From Pseudoflavonifractor gallinarum (lineage in GTDB: Bacteria > Bacillota > Clostridia > Oscillospirales > Oscillospiraceae), in NCBI RefSeq assembly GCF_014982855.1, contig NZ_JADCKF010000005.1, positions 62,001 to 126,000 on the forward strand: a stretch of DNA of 64,000 nucleotides, read 5' to 3'. The notes below the pieces were generated by a model that saw only the letters and a program-made list of their open reading frames with translations, did not search any database and had not been told where the DNA came from. A program made the translations under genes and the position numbers. This document shows, piece after piece, positions 53,101 through 60,409 of the stretch. Each line of letters starts with the position of its first letter. Positions within the stretch are counted from its first letter, which is position 1.

Positions 53101-56100
53101 CGGTGGTGAATGACGACGGCAGCCTCTCGGCCTACATCAGCGACGGCAACAGCGAGGACTTCTATGCCAGCCGCATCCGGGCCGGCAAGGTGGGCGATGA
53201 GGGCGCGGTCATCGACGACGACGGGGACGACACCAACAACGGCTTCGGCGACCTGTCCCCCTCGCTCTCCGGCACCAGCGGCTTTACCGTGGCCGCCTGG
53301 TCCCGTCTGAGCACCAATCTGGACAAAAACGCCGGCGATCCCATTTCCCCCGATGAGCAGAAGCAGCTGCTCAACAGCACCGAGATTATGGTGGCTGCTA
53401 CCTCCGACGGCGGAAGCAGCTGGACCACCAAGCAGCTCACCGACAACGCCTCCCCCGACCTGGCGCCGGTGACGGCGGTGGGCGGCAGCCATGCTGTGGT
53501 CTTCTGGCGGAGCGTCTATGCCTCGGATGCAAATGATCTGACTTCTTTCGACACCAGAGACAGCATCTGCTTCAGCATCTATGACGGAAACGGCTGGAGC
53601 GACGCCAAGATGGCCTACAACGGGTCCCAGGGCGGCGTGGTCGGCCTGAAAACCGCCATGCTGGAGAACGGGACCTCCATCGTGGTCTTTACCCTGGATC
53701 GCGGGTCCAGTGACCCGGAGAATCAACCCATGGAGGGCTACGAGCTGGCCTACCGTGTGGTGGAGAAGGACGGCACCCTGGGCGATCTGGTGGTGCTCAC
53801 CAACGATAAGGAGACCGACGCCAATCCCCAGGTGGCGGCGGCGGATGGCTCCTTTGTCCTGGGTTGGTACAGCACGCAGGACGGCGGCGACATCCGTCTG
53901 CAGGCTGTGGGCGCCGATGGGCAGCTCTACAACGGCAGCAGTGAAAACGCCATCCCGGCCAGCGTCAAGGCCATCTCCCAGGAGGAGAATCTGAACATCA
54001 ACTCCAATTTCCAGTTTGCAAAAGAGAGCGGCCAGAGTGTCCACGGCCTGACCCTGGTGTGGGCCGAGACGGCATCCAACGCCAAGGGCGAGGCCGACCA
54101 CAGCGTCCTCTATGGCACCCAGCTGTGCAAGAGCGGGGGAGAGGTGTATCTCTCCAGTCCTCAGCCTCTGGTCACCCTGCCCAGCCGTACCCTGTCCAAC
54201 TCCTTCAGCGCCTGGAAGGACAGCGACGGCAAGATCAGCGCCTACATCTTCGGCACTCAGTACAGTGAGTCGGCAACGGAAAACGTGGCCGGATATGCGG
54301 TGCCCGCCGACACCGATCAGCTGCTCACCGGCGGCGGCAGCCTGACGGCGGAGGCCGTGTCGGTGGACGCCATCTCGGTGGACTATGCAAATCTGCAGGT
54401 AAACGCCTTCACTCCGGTCGGGTTCACCCTTCGCAACACCGGCACCACCCCGCTTACCGGCCTGACGGCGGAGGTGGGCGGATATGCCTCCGATGCCGTC
54501 GCCCTGAACCCCGGTGAGAGCGCCAGCGTGACGGTGCTGTACAAGACGGGCGCCGCCATCGCCAATCCCACCTATACCATCACCGCCGACGGCAGCGGAC
54601 CGCTTGCCGGCGACACCCTCCACCTGGACTACAACGACGTGGGGATCTCCTCTATGGAGGTGGTCCGCGAGCATGAGGGCAAGCGCACCGTCCAGGTGAC
54701 CCTGTACAACGATTCCGCGGCTCTGCTGGAGAACACGGGGCGCACGGTGGAGCTGAGCCTCTACACCGATTCCGAGTACACCAGCGCCGCTGCGGTCACC
54801 CTGGAGGGCAGCCAGGACGGCGTATCCGTATCCGGCAACACGGTCACCCTCCGCGGCGACGCCCTGCGGCGCATGGACCAGGGCAGCATGACCTTCCAGT
54901 TCACCTATGATCTGAAGGATTATGTGTGCAACACCTTGCAGCAGGAGGAGGTCCCCGCCAGCGGCGTGTACCTCTACGCCAAGGCGGAAGTGAAGGAAAA
55001 CAGCCAGACCATGGCGGAGTATGCCACCGGCAATAACACCTCCGCGGTTCTGCTCACCGGCGCATATGCCCGCACCGGGGAAAAGACCACGCGGAACGTG
55101 ACGCAGACCAATACCGACGTCACCACCGCTGTGGTGGAGCTGAAGAACAATTCGCTCCAGGATCAGACCACCGCGACTCTGGTGGCCTCCCTGCTGGACG
55201 AGGACGGCCAGGTGCTGGAGACCAAGACCACCGACATCCGCGGAACGCTGCTTGGCGAGACCGTGCAGACCAGCACCATCCCGTTCACCCGTCTGGGCAG
55301 CCGCGTGGTGGTCCACGCCGCGGCGGCGGGCGAGGACAGTCTCACCTTTGAGGGGCTGCCTGTGACCCGGGATGATTTCAAACCGGACGAAAACGGGGTT
55401 CTCACCTATGCCATCTCCGGTATCTCCGACTACGGTACCCTGGTCACCGCCATCTCCGGCAGCGGGGAGAAGGTCACTATCAATGGTACGGAATTCACCG
55501 GCAGCGGCAGCCAGTACATCCCCATTGGCGCAGGAGAAACGGTCATCACCGTGCATATCGGCAGCACCGCCTACGCCCTGCACATCACCAGCACACACAC
55601 CAGCGGCGGGGGTGGGGGAAACCCCAGCTATAAGATCACGGTGGAATCCGGCGACCACGGAACCGTGACCGCCAGCCGGAGCATGGCCACCGCGGGCACT
55701 GTGGTCACACTGACCCCCGCGCCGGAGGAAGGCTACCGGCTCGCCAGTCTGACCGCCACCGATCCGACCGGAAAGACGATCCCTCTCAACGGCAAGGGGG
55801 ATGGCACGTACACCTTTACCATGCCGGCCGGTGCCGTTACCGTGAAGGCCTCTTTTGCGGAGATGACCTCGGACGGACTGCCCTTTGTGGATGTGCCCGC
55901 AGGGTCCTGGTATGAAGAGGGGGTACGCTATGTCTACGAGCATGGCCTGATGGCGGGCACCAGTGCCACCACCTTCAGCCCCGAGGTAACCACCTCGCGC
56001 AGCATGATTGCCGCCATTCTGTGGAGAGTGGAAGGCAGTCCTGTGGTGAATTATGCCATGACATTCGATGATGTGGACCAGGGCTCCTGGTATGGCGAGG

Positions 56101-56438
56101 CGGTCCGATGGGCCGCCAGCGAGGGGATCGTCGCCGGATACGGAGACAACAAATTTGGTCCGGACGATCCGATCACCCGCGAGCAGATGGCCGCTATGCT
56201 GTATCGCTACGCGCAGTATAAGGGCTATGATGTGAGCGTGGGAGAGAGCACTAATCTCCTCTCCTATGCGGACGTTGCGGAGCTGGGTGAGTATGCCGTT
56301 CCCGCGATGCAGTGGGCGGTTGGTTCCGGCATCATCAACGGGACCGGGAAAGCGATGCTCAGTCCCCGGGGCAGCGCGACCCGCGCCCAGGTCGCGGTGA
56401 TGCTTAAGCAGTTCTGTGAGAAATACGTGACCTGGTAA
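47193..56438 (+). CDS. giant SLH-anchored cell-surface protein (~3,080 residues)
   Basis: Sec signal peptide (MKKRVLSLLLAVCMTLSLLPATAYA). I choose the GTG at 47193 because GGAGGA is 6 bases before it and abuts the ATG at 47187. The mature part is a chain of beta-rich Ig/Big-like modules; BNR/sialidase-like stretches near 2030-2110 (MVAATSDGGSSWTTKQL); CARDB-like NTG modules near 2400-2500 (GFTLRNTGTTPLTGLTAEVGG); an InlB B-repeat-like module near 2815-2890 (TVESGDHGTVTASRS); and three SLH domains from ~2895 to the end (FVDVPAGSWYEEGVRYVYEHG and two more). It should be exported and bound to wall polymer; adhesion or glycan binding is likely. Bases ~47860-48110 look less GC-rich than the flanks. 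Confidence 0.9.
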   Translation: MKKRVLSLLLAVCMTLSLLPATAYAAVGGLLGNPPERNESLLQQLEQFTGESYEEVYDLLDTLGLLDEDGNLVTDRTIDLDGETYTLEEMEALLSDPATDLTQVAEVDGVPIALKDLKTIIAIERQLQYLQEKYFTGATFEGETLENLNSLLEQLQGEGMTLTANRDQVVFDTSNVQVKDDTYYISTPDVTIPRGTTLSIKFKVDFSNVLKAMGFWGEESVSNMFNRGLAVYLSDQTSNRYSLGNNSGEIIYFFTPEEMSQVDGTEYTLTTDAFRNDYTGPLYLCISAPGISDYATTWKNYLSFGEISFGDIWQNVSFYDAQGFFFQDGSGLSDCWNGYFSISNPLPAMPGSASASQEMTSSNKIDYELVSQIGFSLALSTDLEALEQTLTYLQQCLDTLDSDSAIRTHVTATIKQENTDDYQNITGEQHRTLIVPQSVLLGANPYIDANSVNGFPLSLPSGRGTADISYNIISTTMSSYPAVYPLNFLLKLSICKDDTVQWDQISDGDFDETYVYYVNGYTATTTKSSFELVNDGEDPILTVSAPQGTYRSGDVIPITITADEFIQATNDTQITINNTPYTLEELHGSTSGKYITFFYEVKEMDDGVLTVGVASNSGITDYWGNEAKEVNNVTVSGVTLDTPILKNAVENLDVTYDESGKALNFAISAKQGEYQQMYSEYLTDPTGLMRLLVSVNGAPDQEHTVTMEEGANDSYTFTAKPYPLTPTTVEQNVTVQLQVKNGESWETVPWETKSVTIARRVDVADVVISVVGAGPDYNYTIALSDEAIPKLQAQTSPEGAATSGTWHSTDETVATITKEGQIELQSKTGKVSFYYVADNGTPEDTKDDKESNHLEFTITAGDKLYLGIPQYAQESLLQSGSSATVKWNTNVFDLYPGQDITFTVKLFAGTQATGEPSKSYEVKSTAGGERITSCTIPATDLPVTYPQSQYTVEVGMESPEKRAATSSITVLSPPTQLRITSDKTDLTDAETATLTCTISGNPDAKGTLSAARMADGASTAEEVTSQCLSATSVDGGSGTVRFTPAAVGSGLYDTYTITFTENETGSPNFAPSSDSIVLRVYRSGALEIQPEGPITMDNTSKVSGSLPTDSKSILELRQELGLIEYVSINADAYNWSSFRDGIRWVSDHPEAVGIYYRQGGLWDNIADLSYETYLPRTQMALSATTDGSATITATHAATGMSDSVTVNVNTLRDKFYLFQVTPAVTTEVTYTNGAGESKTVQTNADGLLALYEPSGIQSDVYFRSGSEKEPNLGTILNSALSSGERDAAKLQLYPLNTVTLRPAAKAELYLVNPDGTPFANETVTLRGGVYLGGYYCESAQMGPTSGSLISGATDGKYTTDQDGKLTVYMDATQFAADGYTGQLTNAALDYWFELSDLDNNKYYPTLVNIQGSMSADRILRTGSAVVTLEEVPQGQEEQPFLTAQTMAYGKESGTDLQIRDVMGSTGRVGPNSTYKYAELTSRFMLWGVEAENGKATVSMTGENGFVPEGQTVEDSTFPFSSIPIVTNTMVLTKKTMTESGWLKPETAAKLRACVYQNDQLLKDVSMPFQVIDLTDVKLVNEDAKAVVLDMQGSFQNGLNSNSSRFTFGNSSISSAFNGDIASMLRSVANSSNPLFKVLITPTEDSTVFNVLIWGGYDSLELEDFDYDQDGLSMNYELLDTERQVGVPSVGDLSDMAQGNYHPRQDLRQNYLKTTNSGLDFGAQLTGCYEGQFYYDTDQHAWAFRVVSGGFTAGAGVGFEANVNFFAGPIPITASFGAGLSLQLDYKAATVYTDQVKDTSGWSEEAKASDSVNDFLTTLRINGYISAFGGVGFDYSIVALKIGLFGKLTGDSTNQFLSRTYLTSGQQRNGQALGVEGEVGLKVVVKLLFISYDGALVSGKVNYNEKFGDYQYINDYWSGNGTSTTSLAGTPTLLSRSYLEAYANGERAWNTPGFDSDATVVQSDANPGSEPVVNDDGSLSAYISDGNSEDFYASRIRAGKVGDEGAVIDDDGDDTNNGFGDLSPSLSGTSGFTVAAWSRLSTNLDKNAGDPISPDEQKQLLNSTEIMVAATSDGGSSWTTKQLTDNASPDLAPVTAVGGSHAVVFWRSVYASDANDLTSFDTRDSICFSIYDGNGWSDAKMAYNGSQGGVVGLKTAMLENGTSIVVFTLDRGSSDPENQPMEGYELAYRVVEKDGTLGDLVVLTNDKETDANPQVAAADGSFVLGWYSTQDGGDIRLQAVGADGQLYNGSSENAIPASVKAISQEENLNINSNFQFAKESGQSVHGLTLVWAETASNAKGEADHSVLYGTQLCKSGGEVYLSSPQPLVTLPSRTLSNSFSAWKDSDGKISAYIFGTQYSESATENVAGYAVPADTDQLLTGGGSLTAEAVSVDAISVDYANLQVNAFTPVGFTLRNTGTTPLTGLTAEVGGYASDAVALNPGESASVTVLYKTGAAIANPTYTITADGSGPLAGDTLHLDYNDVGISSMEVVREHEGKRTVQVTLYNDSAALLENTGRTVELSLYTDSEYTSAAAVTLEGSQDGVSVSGNTVTLRGDALRRMDQGSMTFQFTYDLKDYVCNTLQQEEVPASGVYLYAKAEVKENSQTMAEYATGNNTSAVLLTGAYARTGEKTTRNVTQTNTDVTTAVVELKNNSLQDQTTATLVASLLDEDGQVLETKTTDIRGTLLGETVQTSTIPFTRLGSRVVVHAAAAGEDSLTFEGLPVTRDDFKPDENGVLTYAISGISDYGTLVTAISGSGEKVTINGTEFTGSGSQYIPIGAGETVITVHIGSTAYALHITSTHTSGGGGGNPSYKITVESGDHGTVTASRSMATAGTVVTLTPAPEEGYRLASLTATDPTGKTIPLNGKGDGTYTFTMPAGAVTVKASFAEMTSDGLPFVDVPAGSWYEEGVRYVYEHGLMAGTSATTFSPEVTTSRSMIAAILWRVEGSPVVNYAMTFDDVDQGSWYGEAVRWAASEGIVAGYGDNKFGPDDPITREQMAAMLYRYAQYKGYDVSVGESTNLLSYADVAELGEYAVPAMQWAVGSGIINGTGKAMLSPRGSATRAQVAVMLKQFCEKYVTW

Positions 56439-56475
56439 CACGGAGGGATCCGATCCCGTTACCTGCGAAAACAAG

Positions 56476-56505
56476 GCGCGGACAGCCAGCTGGCTGTCCG
56501 CGCCT
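56476..56505 (+). terminator. terminator of the giant surface protein gene
   Basis: Perfect 14-bp stem GGCGCGGACAGCCA / TGGCTGTCCGCGCC followed by TTATTAG, 37 bases after the stop. Confidence 0.8.
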
Positions 56506-56523
56506 TATTAGTTAGACAATAAA

Positions 56524-56553
56524 AAATCGCCGCAGTGAAAACTGCGGCGATTT
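56524..56553 (-). terminator. terminator for leftward genes of the mobile element
   Basis: Perfect 13-bp stem AAATCGCCGCAGT / ACTGCGGCGATTT, followed on the minus strand by TTTTTTATTG. The element boundary probably lies near 56506-56627, where I see no gene. Confidence 0.75.
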
Positions 56554-56627
56554 CCATATATGGAACATCGCAACACTATAGATGCCATAGCCTTCGTCCA
56601 TTCGCAAGCGTCCGGTATATAATTTTT

Positions 56628-56927
56628 TTAATCCCTGGGAGACAGTTCTCCGCTATGAGCCTCCAGAGCTTCGATGCGGTGATCCTGTATCAAGATTTCC
56701 ATCTGGCTGATGGCGATGGCGTTGGGATTTGCCAGCCGCTCGGCCTGACTCCTAAACGCATCGAATTCGACACAGTTAAAAGACGGGTTGTATAGAGATT
56801 TCCAAACACCCAGGAACTCAATCGTATTCCGGTTCCACAGCCAGTTTTGGATAATGTAGCGAGGATTGTCACTGTCCTTCAGCTTGGCGCTGTCAGTCAA
56901 GCTGATAAAGTCATCTCGCTCGAAGTT
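56628..56927 (-). pseudogene. KilA-N domain gene remnant
   Basis: The frame begins right after a stop (TAA 56930-56928) with NFERDDFISLTDSAKLKD and continues PRYIIQNWLWNRNTIEFLGVWKSLYNPSFNCVEFDAFRSQ, a clear KilA-N start. It then jumps to AERLANPNAIAISQMEIL, which resembles the extreme C-terminus of such proteins. The middle (~100 residues: the WIEATNA...GRYGG...KEFQRL part) and the initiator region are missing. It is best read as a decayed phage/ICE DNA-binding gene with an internal deletion. A TTG at 56900 could still start a ~90-residue product. Confidence 0.65.
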
Positions 56928-57919
56928 TTATTGTACACTAATTTCCGCTCCCTTGACAACCAGCTTGTCCACTCGTCCGAACCTCTTTGCTGATTATTTT
57001 TTGGAGCAATCCCCGGCAGCCTTCCTCCACATCCCGCCAGGTCGTGTCGAAATCGTCGGCGTACCACGGATCGGCTACCTCGCCGGGACGGTCGGTAAAG
57101 TCCATCAGCAGGTGCATCTTGTCGGCAAAATCGCCGCCGCAGATCCGGTACATACTCCGCAGGTTGGCTCGATCCATGCCAATCAGAAGATCGTACTTCT
57201 CGTAATCGCTGTTCAGGAGCTGACGGGCTCTCTTGCCGGAGCAATCGATGCCATGCTCGGACAGTTTGCGGCGGGCTGGCGGATATACCGGATTGCCGAT
57301 CTCCTCGGTGCTGGTAGCTGCCGACTCGATTTGAATGCTCGGCTCCAGACCGGCTTTCTTCACCAGATCCTTCATAATGAACTCGGCCATCGGGCTTCTG
57401 CAAATGTTGCCGTGGCAGAGGAAAAGTATCTTGATCATGCGATGAACACTCCAAATTGCTGTTTTCCAATTCAGTATAGCACGGAACATCAGATTCGTCG
57501 AGTTGGATTTCCAGATGGGCGTCAGAATCGATTTTTCTCTGGAGTTCTGCCTTTGACCAGCCGAAACGACCAGCAGCACGAAGATACCAGCGCCGATCCT
57601 CCGGCTCCATGTCTGCTTCCAGGATGACTACATTCAGTGTCCAACTGATCTCCATGGCCAGCGTCAGTAATTCAGGGGTGTCCTTATACATCCGATAGAA
57701 CTCCCGCATCCGGCGAAGGTTGCGCGGGGAGAAGCCGGAAGCATCGGGGAAACGGCTGTGCAGATATTCGGCTGCGGCCACTGCCGCGCCTTTCTCCGGC
57801 CGGGAAAAGACGATACGGCCCAGTTCGCAGCAGAGTTGCATCTGGGGCATCTCGGCGCTCAGCGCAGCCTCCAGAGCCGCAAACATGGCGGAATAATCGA
57901 TGTTTTTGCGGATGTTCAT
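56897..57919 (-). CDS. DUF1016 N-terminal domain protein, frame overlaps the phosphatase gene
   Basis: Starts MNIRKNIDYSAMFAALEAAL after AAAGGAGAAG. The first ~150 residues (to about 57440) show the DUF1016/YhcG N-terminal domain: FSPRNLRRMREFYRMYKDTPELLTLAMEISWTLNVVILE and WYLRAAGRFGWSKAELQRKI. The frame stays open for 340 residues, but after ~57440 it runs through the phosphatase gene in another frame and becomes Arg/Ser/Gly-rich without domain character. I trust only the N-terminal part. Full DUF1016 nucleases end in a PDDEXK domain, which is missing here. Confidence 0.6.
   Translation of the reverse strand: MNIRKNIDYSAMFAALEAALSAEMPQMQLCCELGRIVFSRPEKGAAVAAAEYLHSRFPDASGFSPRNLRRMREFYRMYKDTPELLTLAMEISWTLNVVILEADMEPEDRRWYLRAAGRFGWSKAELQRKIDSDAHLEIQLDESDVPCYTELENSNLECSSHDQDTFPLPRQHLQKPDGRVHYEGSGEESRSGAEHSNRVGSYQHRGDRQSGISASPPQTVRAWHRLLRQESPSAPEQRLREVRSSDWHGSSQPAEYVPDLRRRFCRQDAPADGLYRPSRRGSRSVVRRRFRHDLAGCGGRLPGIAPKNNQQRGSDEWTSWLSRERKLVYNKTSSEMTLSA
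56938..57438 (-). CDS. low-molecular-weight protein tyrosine phosphatase
   Basis: 166 residues. Starts MIKILFLCHGNICRSPMAEFIMKDLV; CHGNICRS is the C(x)5R(S) catalytic loop. The general-acid loop DPWYADDFDTTWRDVEEGC is in the C-terminal part. GGAG lies 10 bases before the ATG at 57438. It hydrolyses phosphotyrosine or phosphoarginine in small targets. It is cargo of the mobile element, nested in the extended DUF1016 frame, which is read in a different frame. Confidence 0.92.
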   Translation of the reverse strand: MIKILFLCHGNICRSPMAEFIMKDLVKKAGLEPSIQIESAATSTEEIGNPVYPPARRKLSEHGIDCSGKRARQLLNSDYEKYDLLIGMDRANLRSMYRICGGDFADKMHLLMDFTDRPGEVADPWYADDFDTTWRDVEEGCRGLLQKIISKEVRTSGQAGCQGSGN

Positions 57920-57959
57920 AGCTTCTCCTTTCCGGCAGAATCTGCCTTATTCAGAAACA

Positions 57960-58005
57960 GGCCAAAGAGAAGCACAGGAGGTTCCTCCTGCGTTTCTCTT
58001 TGGCC
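57960..58005 (-). terminator. terminator of the metallophosphoesterase gene
   Basis: Long stem GGCCAAAGAGAA...TTCTCTTTGGCC with inner CAGGAGG/CCTCCTG and only a TT loop. On the minus strand TGTTTCTG follows. Confidence 0.7.
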
Positions 58006-58007
58006 TG

Positions 58008-58754
58008 TTACACCACTTGTACCATCTGCTCCCAGAGCAGGACGAAGCGGTCGTCGATGATTTTGTTGTCGTGGTAATGTCCGAACAGCCAGTAGTGGAA
58101 CTTGGCTCGTTCTTTGACTTCCTCCAAGAAGTCGGTCAGGTGGTCGTGAACATATCCACCGTTTCCCAATATGTCCACGATGCTGGTTGGGGCACAGTGG
58201 GTGATTACATAGTCCACCTCATATTGAATGCGCTCCAGACTGTGCTGGGCTTCCTCATACTCCGTCTTGCTGGGAAGCTCCTGCTTCCACCAGGATCGGT
58301 GGTTGACCCGGAAGCGGGCGTCCATTCTGCGAAGAGCCCAGTATTGTTCTTCAAAATCAGGCGCTTTGGGATTCAGAACGCCGTCCTCGATGTCATGACT
58401 CCTGGCGCCTCCCATGGTGAAGAAGGAGTATCCTTGCAGGTCAAAGACCTGCCCTCGCATCAGATGGATCACATGAGGCCGGATTCGCTGGATCTTTCCG
58501 CCGTTCCATTCCTCTGTCGGATATTTTCTCAGCAGGTCGAAGTTTTCATGGTTGCCGCTGATGAACAGCGTGGTAAAGGGCAGATCCTCCAGCCAGTCCA
58601 GATTGCGCCCCTCCTTCTTGCCCCCGTCCCATACGCCGCCAAAATCTCCGCAGATGATCATATAGTCTTCCTTGGTCATTCCAGCCTGCTCGGGGAAGTG
58701 TTCGGGCGCAAACCGCTGGAAGTTGCCATGGGTATCGCCGGTTGCGTAGATCAT
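58008..58754 (-). CDS. metallophosphoesterase (calcineurin-like)
   Basis: 248 residues. All motifs of the family are there: YATGDTHGNF, ICGDFGGVW, FISGNHENFD, YVITHCAP and WLFGHYHDN. It is a di-metal phosphohydrolase of the kind often carried by phages and integrative elements; the substrate is unknown. GAAGGTGA precedes the ATG. It stands 23 bases after the last recombinase gene in the same direction and may be co-transcribed with it. Confidence 0.9.
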   Translation of the reverse strand: MIYATGDTHGNFQRFAPEHFPEQAGMTKEDYMIICGDFGGVWDGGKKEGRNLDWLEDLPFTTLFISGNHENFDLLRKYPTEEWNGGKIQRIRPHVIHLMRGQVFDLQGYSFFTMGGARSHDIEDGVLNPKAPDFEEQYWALRRMDARFRVNHRSWWKQELPSKTEYEEAQHSLERIQYEVDYVITHCAPTSIVDILGNGGYVHDHLTDFLEEVKERAKFHYWLFGHYHDNKIIDDRFVLLWEQMVQVV

Positions 58755-58777
58755 TTCGGTTCACCTTCTTTTGCCTA

Positions 58778-60403
58778 TTATATCATATCCTGCTCCACCT
58801 GGACGCCACCGCGGAGGAACACCGTGATTTTCTCCGCTGAGTTGACTTTGACCGTATCCACCAGCTGTCGGATGAGAGCTTCATCCCATTCGCTGATGTG
58901 GGTGGATGCCTGAGCCATTGCAGCAGCGGCATCCTCAATGCGCCGCAGGGCCTGTGCGTTGCTCTGGCGCTGTTCCTCGATAAAGGCTCGCTTTTCTTTC
59001 AGTGCGGCAGCTTCATTCATAATGGCCCTCAGCTGGGCGGTGCAGGCGGAGGCTTCCTCCGCTCGAGCGGCTTCTGCCACCAACTCACGGGTCTGGTCAT
59101 TCAGCTCGTCCAGCCGCCGCTCAATATCGGCAAGGCTCATGCTCTCGCCCGGAACCGGAGCCAACTCCATTTCCATGGCAGAGGTGATCTGCCGGATCAG
59201 CGTGCTCTTTTGACTCATGACGGAGTTGATGGCGGCGAGGATTGCCCTCTGGAGCAGTTCCTCGTCCAGTGTTGGTGAGTTGTGACAGTACTTGGTGCCG
59301 TAATCCAGCCGGCTGACACAGCGCCACACGATGCGCTTCCTGCCTTGTTTGGACCAGGTGCAGCGGCGGTACAGGGTGCCGCATTCGCCGCAGACAAGGC
59401 GCTCCGACAAGGCGTATTTGCTGGCATAGGATGTCATCCCTGTGGGGGCATTCTTTTTGGAAGGGCTTTTCCCGGCGCTGCGCCTCGCCATCTCTGCCTG
59501 TACCGCGTCAAAGGTTTTGCGTTCCACAATGCCCTTATGATGATTCTGGACCAGATACATGGGGAGCTGCCCCGTGTTGCGGATGACCTTGCGGCTGATG
59601 CAGTCGCTGATGTAGGTCTTCTGGAGAAGGACATCTCCGCAATACTTCTCGTTGGTCAGGATGCTTCGGATCGCCGTGATCGTCCATTGGGAGCCTCCGG
59701 TCACATTTGGGATCTGCTCCGCTTCCAGCCTGTCTTTGATCATCCGAAGGCTGGCTCCGCTCAAATACTGGTCATAGATCGAGCGAACCACATCTGCTTG
59801 CTCCTGGATGATTTTCGGTTTGCCGTTCTCGCCTTTTTCATAGGCGTACAGCCGGTTATACTGTATGATTGTTTTTCCCTCGCGCATTGCCTGCCGCTTG
59901 CCCCAGCGGACATTGGCGCTGATGCTCTCGCTTTCCGCCTGAGCGAAGGCTCCAAGCATGGTGATGAGGATCTCACTGTCGGCTTCCAGTGTGTTGATGT
60001 TCTCCTTTTCGAAGATGACCGCAATGCCCAATTCCCGCAGGGCACGGATGTAATTCAGGCAGTCCACCGTATTTCTGGCGAAGCGGGAGATGGATTTGGT
60101 CAGGACGATGTCGATCTTCTTCTGCTTGCACAGCCGGATCATCTTCAGGAATTCGGGCCGCTTCCGAGCCGATGTCCCTGTGATGCCCTCATCTGCGAAG
60201 ATCCCGGCCATGGTCCACTCCCGGTTGGTCATGATCTTGTCGGTGTAGTAGTTCTGCTGGGCCTCATAGCTGGTAAGCTGTTCCTCGTCATCGGTGGATA
60301 CCCGGCAGTAGGCAGCCACGCGAAGCTGGCGCTGGACCGCCTGCCGGCTTGCGACCTCCGGCTTTGCGGGTATGGTGATGACTTTGGGCGGGCTTTCTCT
60401 CAT
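58778..60403 (-). CDS. large serine recombinase (third of three)
   Basis: 541 residues. Resolvase catalytic domain at ~27-170: AAYCRVSTDDEEQLTSYEAQ with the nucleophilic Ser, GITGTSARKRPEF, KSISRFARNTVDCLNYIR. The recombinase domain follows, then a Zn ribbon (CGECGTLYRRC ... CVSRLDYGTKYC) and a coiled-coil C-terminus (DIERRLDELNDQTRELVAEAARAEEAS). This is the plan of site-specific integrases of Clostridia elements. AAGGAGTG precedes the ATG. It follows the short recombinase by a few bases. Confidence 0.94.
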   Translation of the reverse strand: MRESPPKVITIPAKPEVASRQAVQRQLRVAAYCRVSTDDEEQLTSYEAQQNYYTDKIMTNREWTMAGIFADEGITGTSARKRPEFLKMIRLCKQKKIDIVLTKSISRFARNTVDCLNYIRALRELGIAVIFEKENINTLEADSEILITMLGAFAQAESESISANVRWGKRQAMREGKTIIQYNRLYAYEKGENGKPKIIQEQADVVRSIYDQYLSGASLRMIKDRLEAEQIPNVTGGSQWTITAIRSILTNEKYCGDVLLQKTYISDCISRKVIRNTGQLPMYLVQNHHKGIVERKTFDAVQAEMARRSAGKSPSKKNAPTGMTSYASKYALSERLVCGECGTLYRRCTWSKQGRKRIVWRCVSRLDYGTKYCHNSPTLDEELLQRAILAAINSVMSQKSTLIRQITSAMEMELAPVPGESMSLADIERRLDELNDQTRELVAEAARAEEASACTAQLRAIMNEAAALKEKRAFIEEQRQSNAQALRRIEDAAAAMAQASTHISEWDEALIRQLVDTVKVNSAEKITVFLRGGVQVEQDMI

Positions 60404-60409
60404 GCTGTT

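Noticed and set aside
50982-56474. An 1,830-codon open frame on the minus strand
   Set aside because: It is antisense to the giant surface protein, of low-complexity composition, and the sense frame has a signal peptide and SLH domains.
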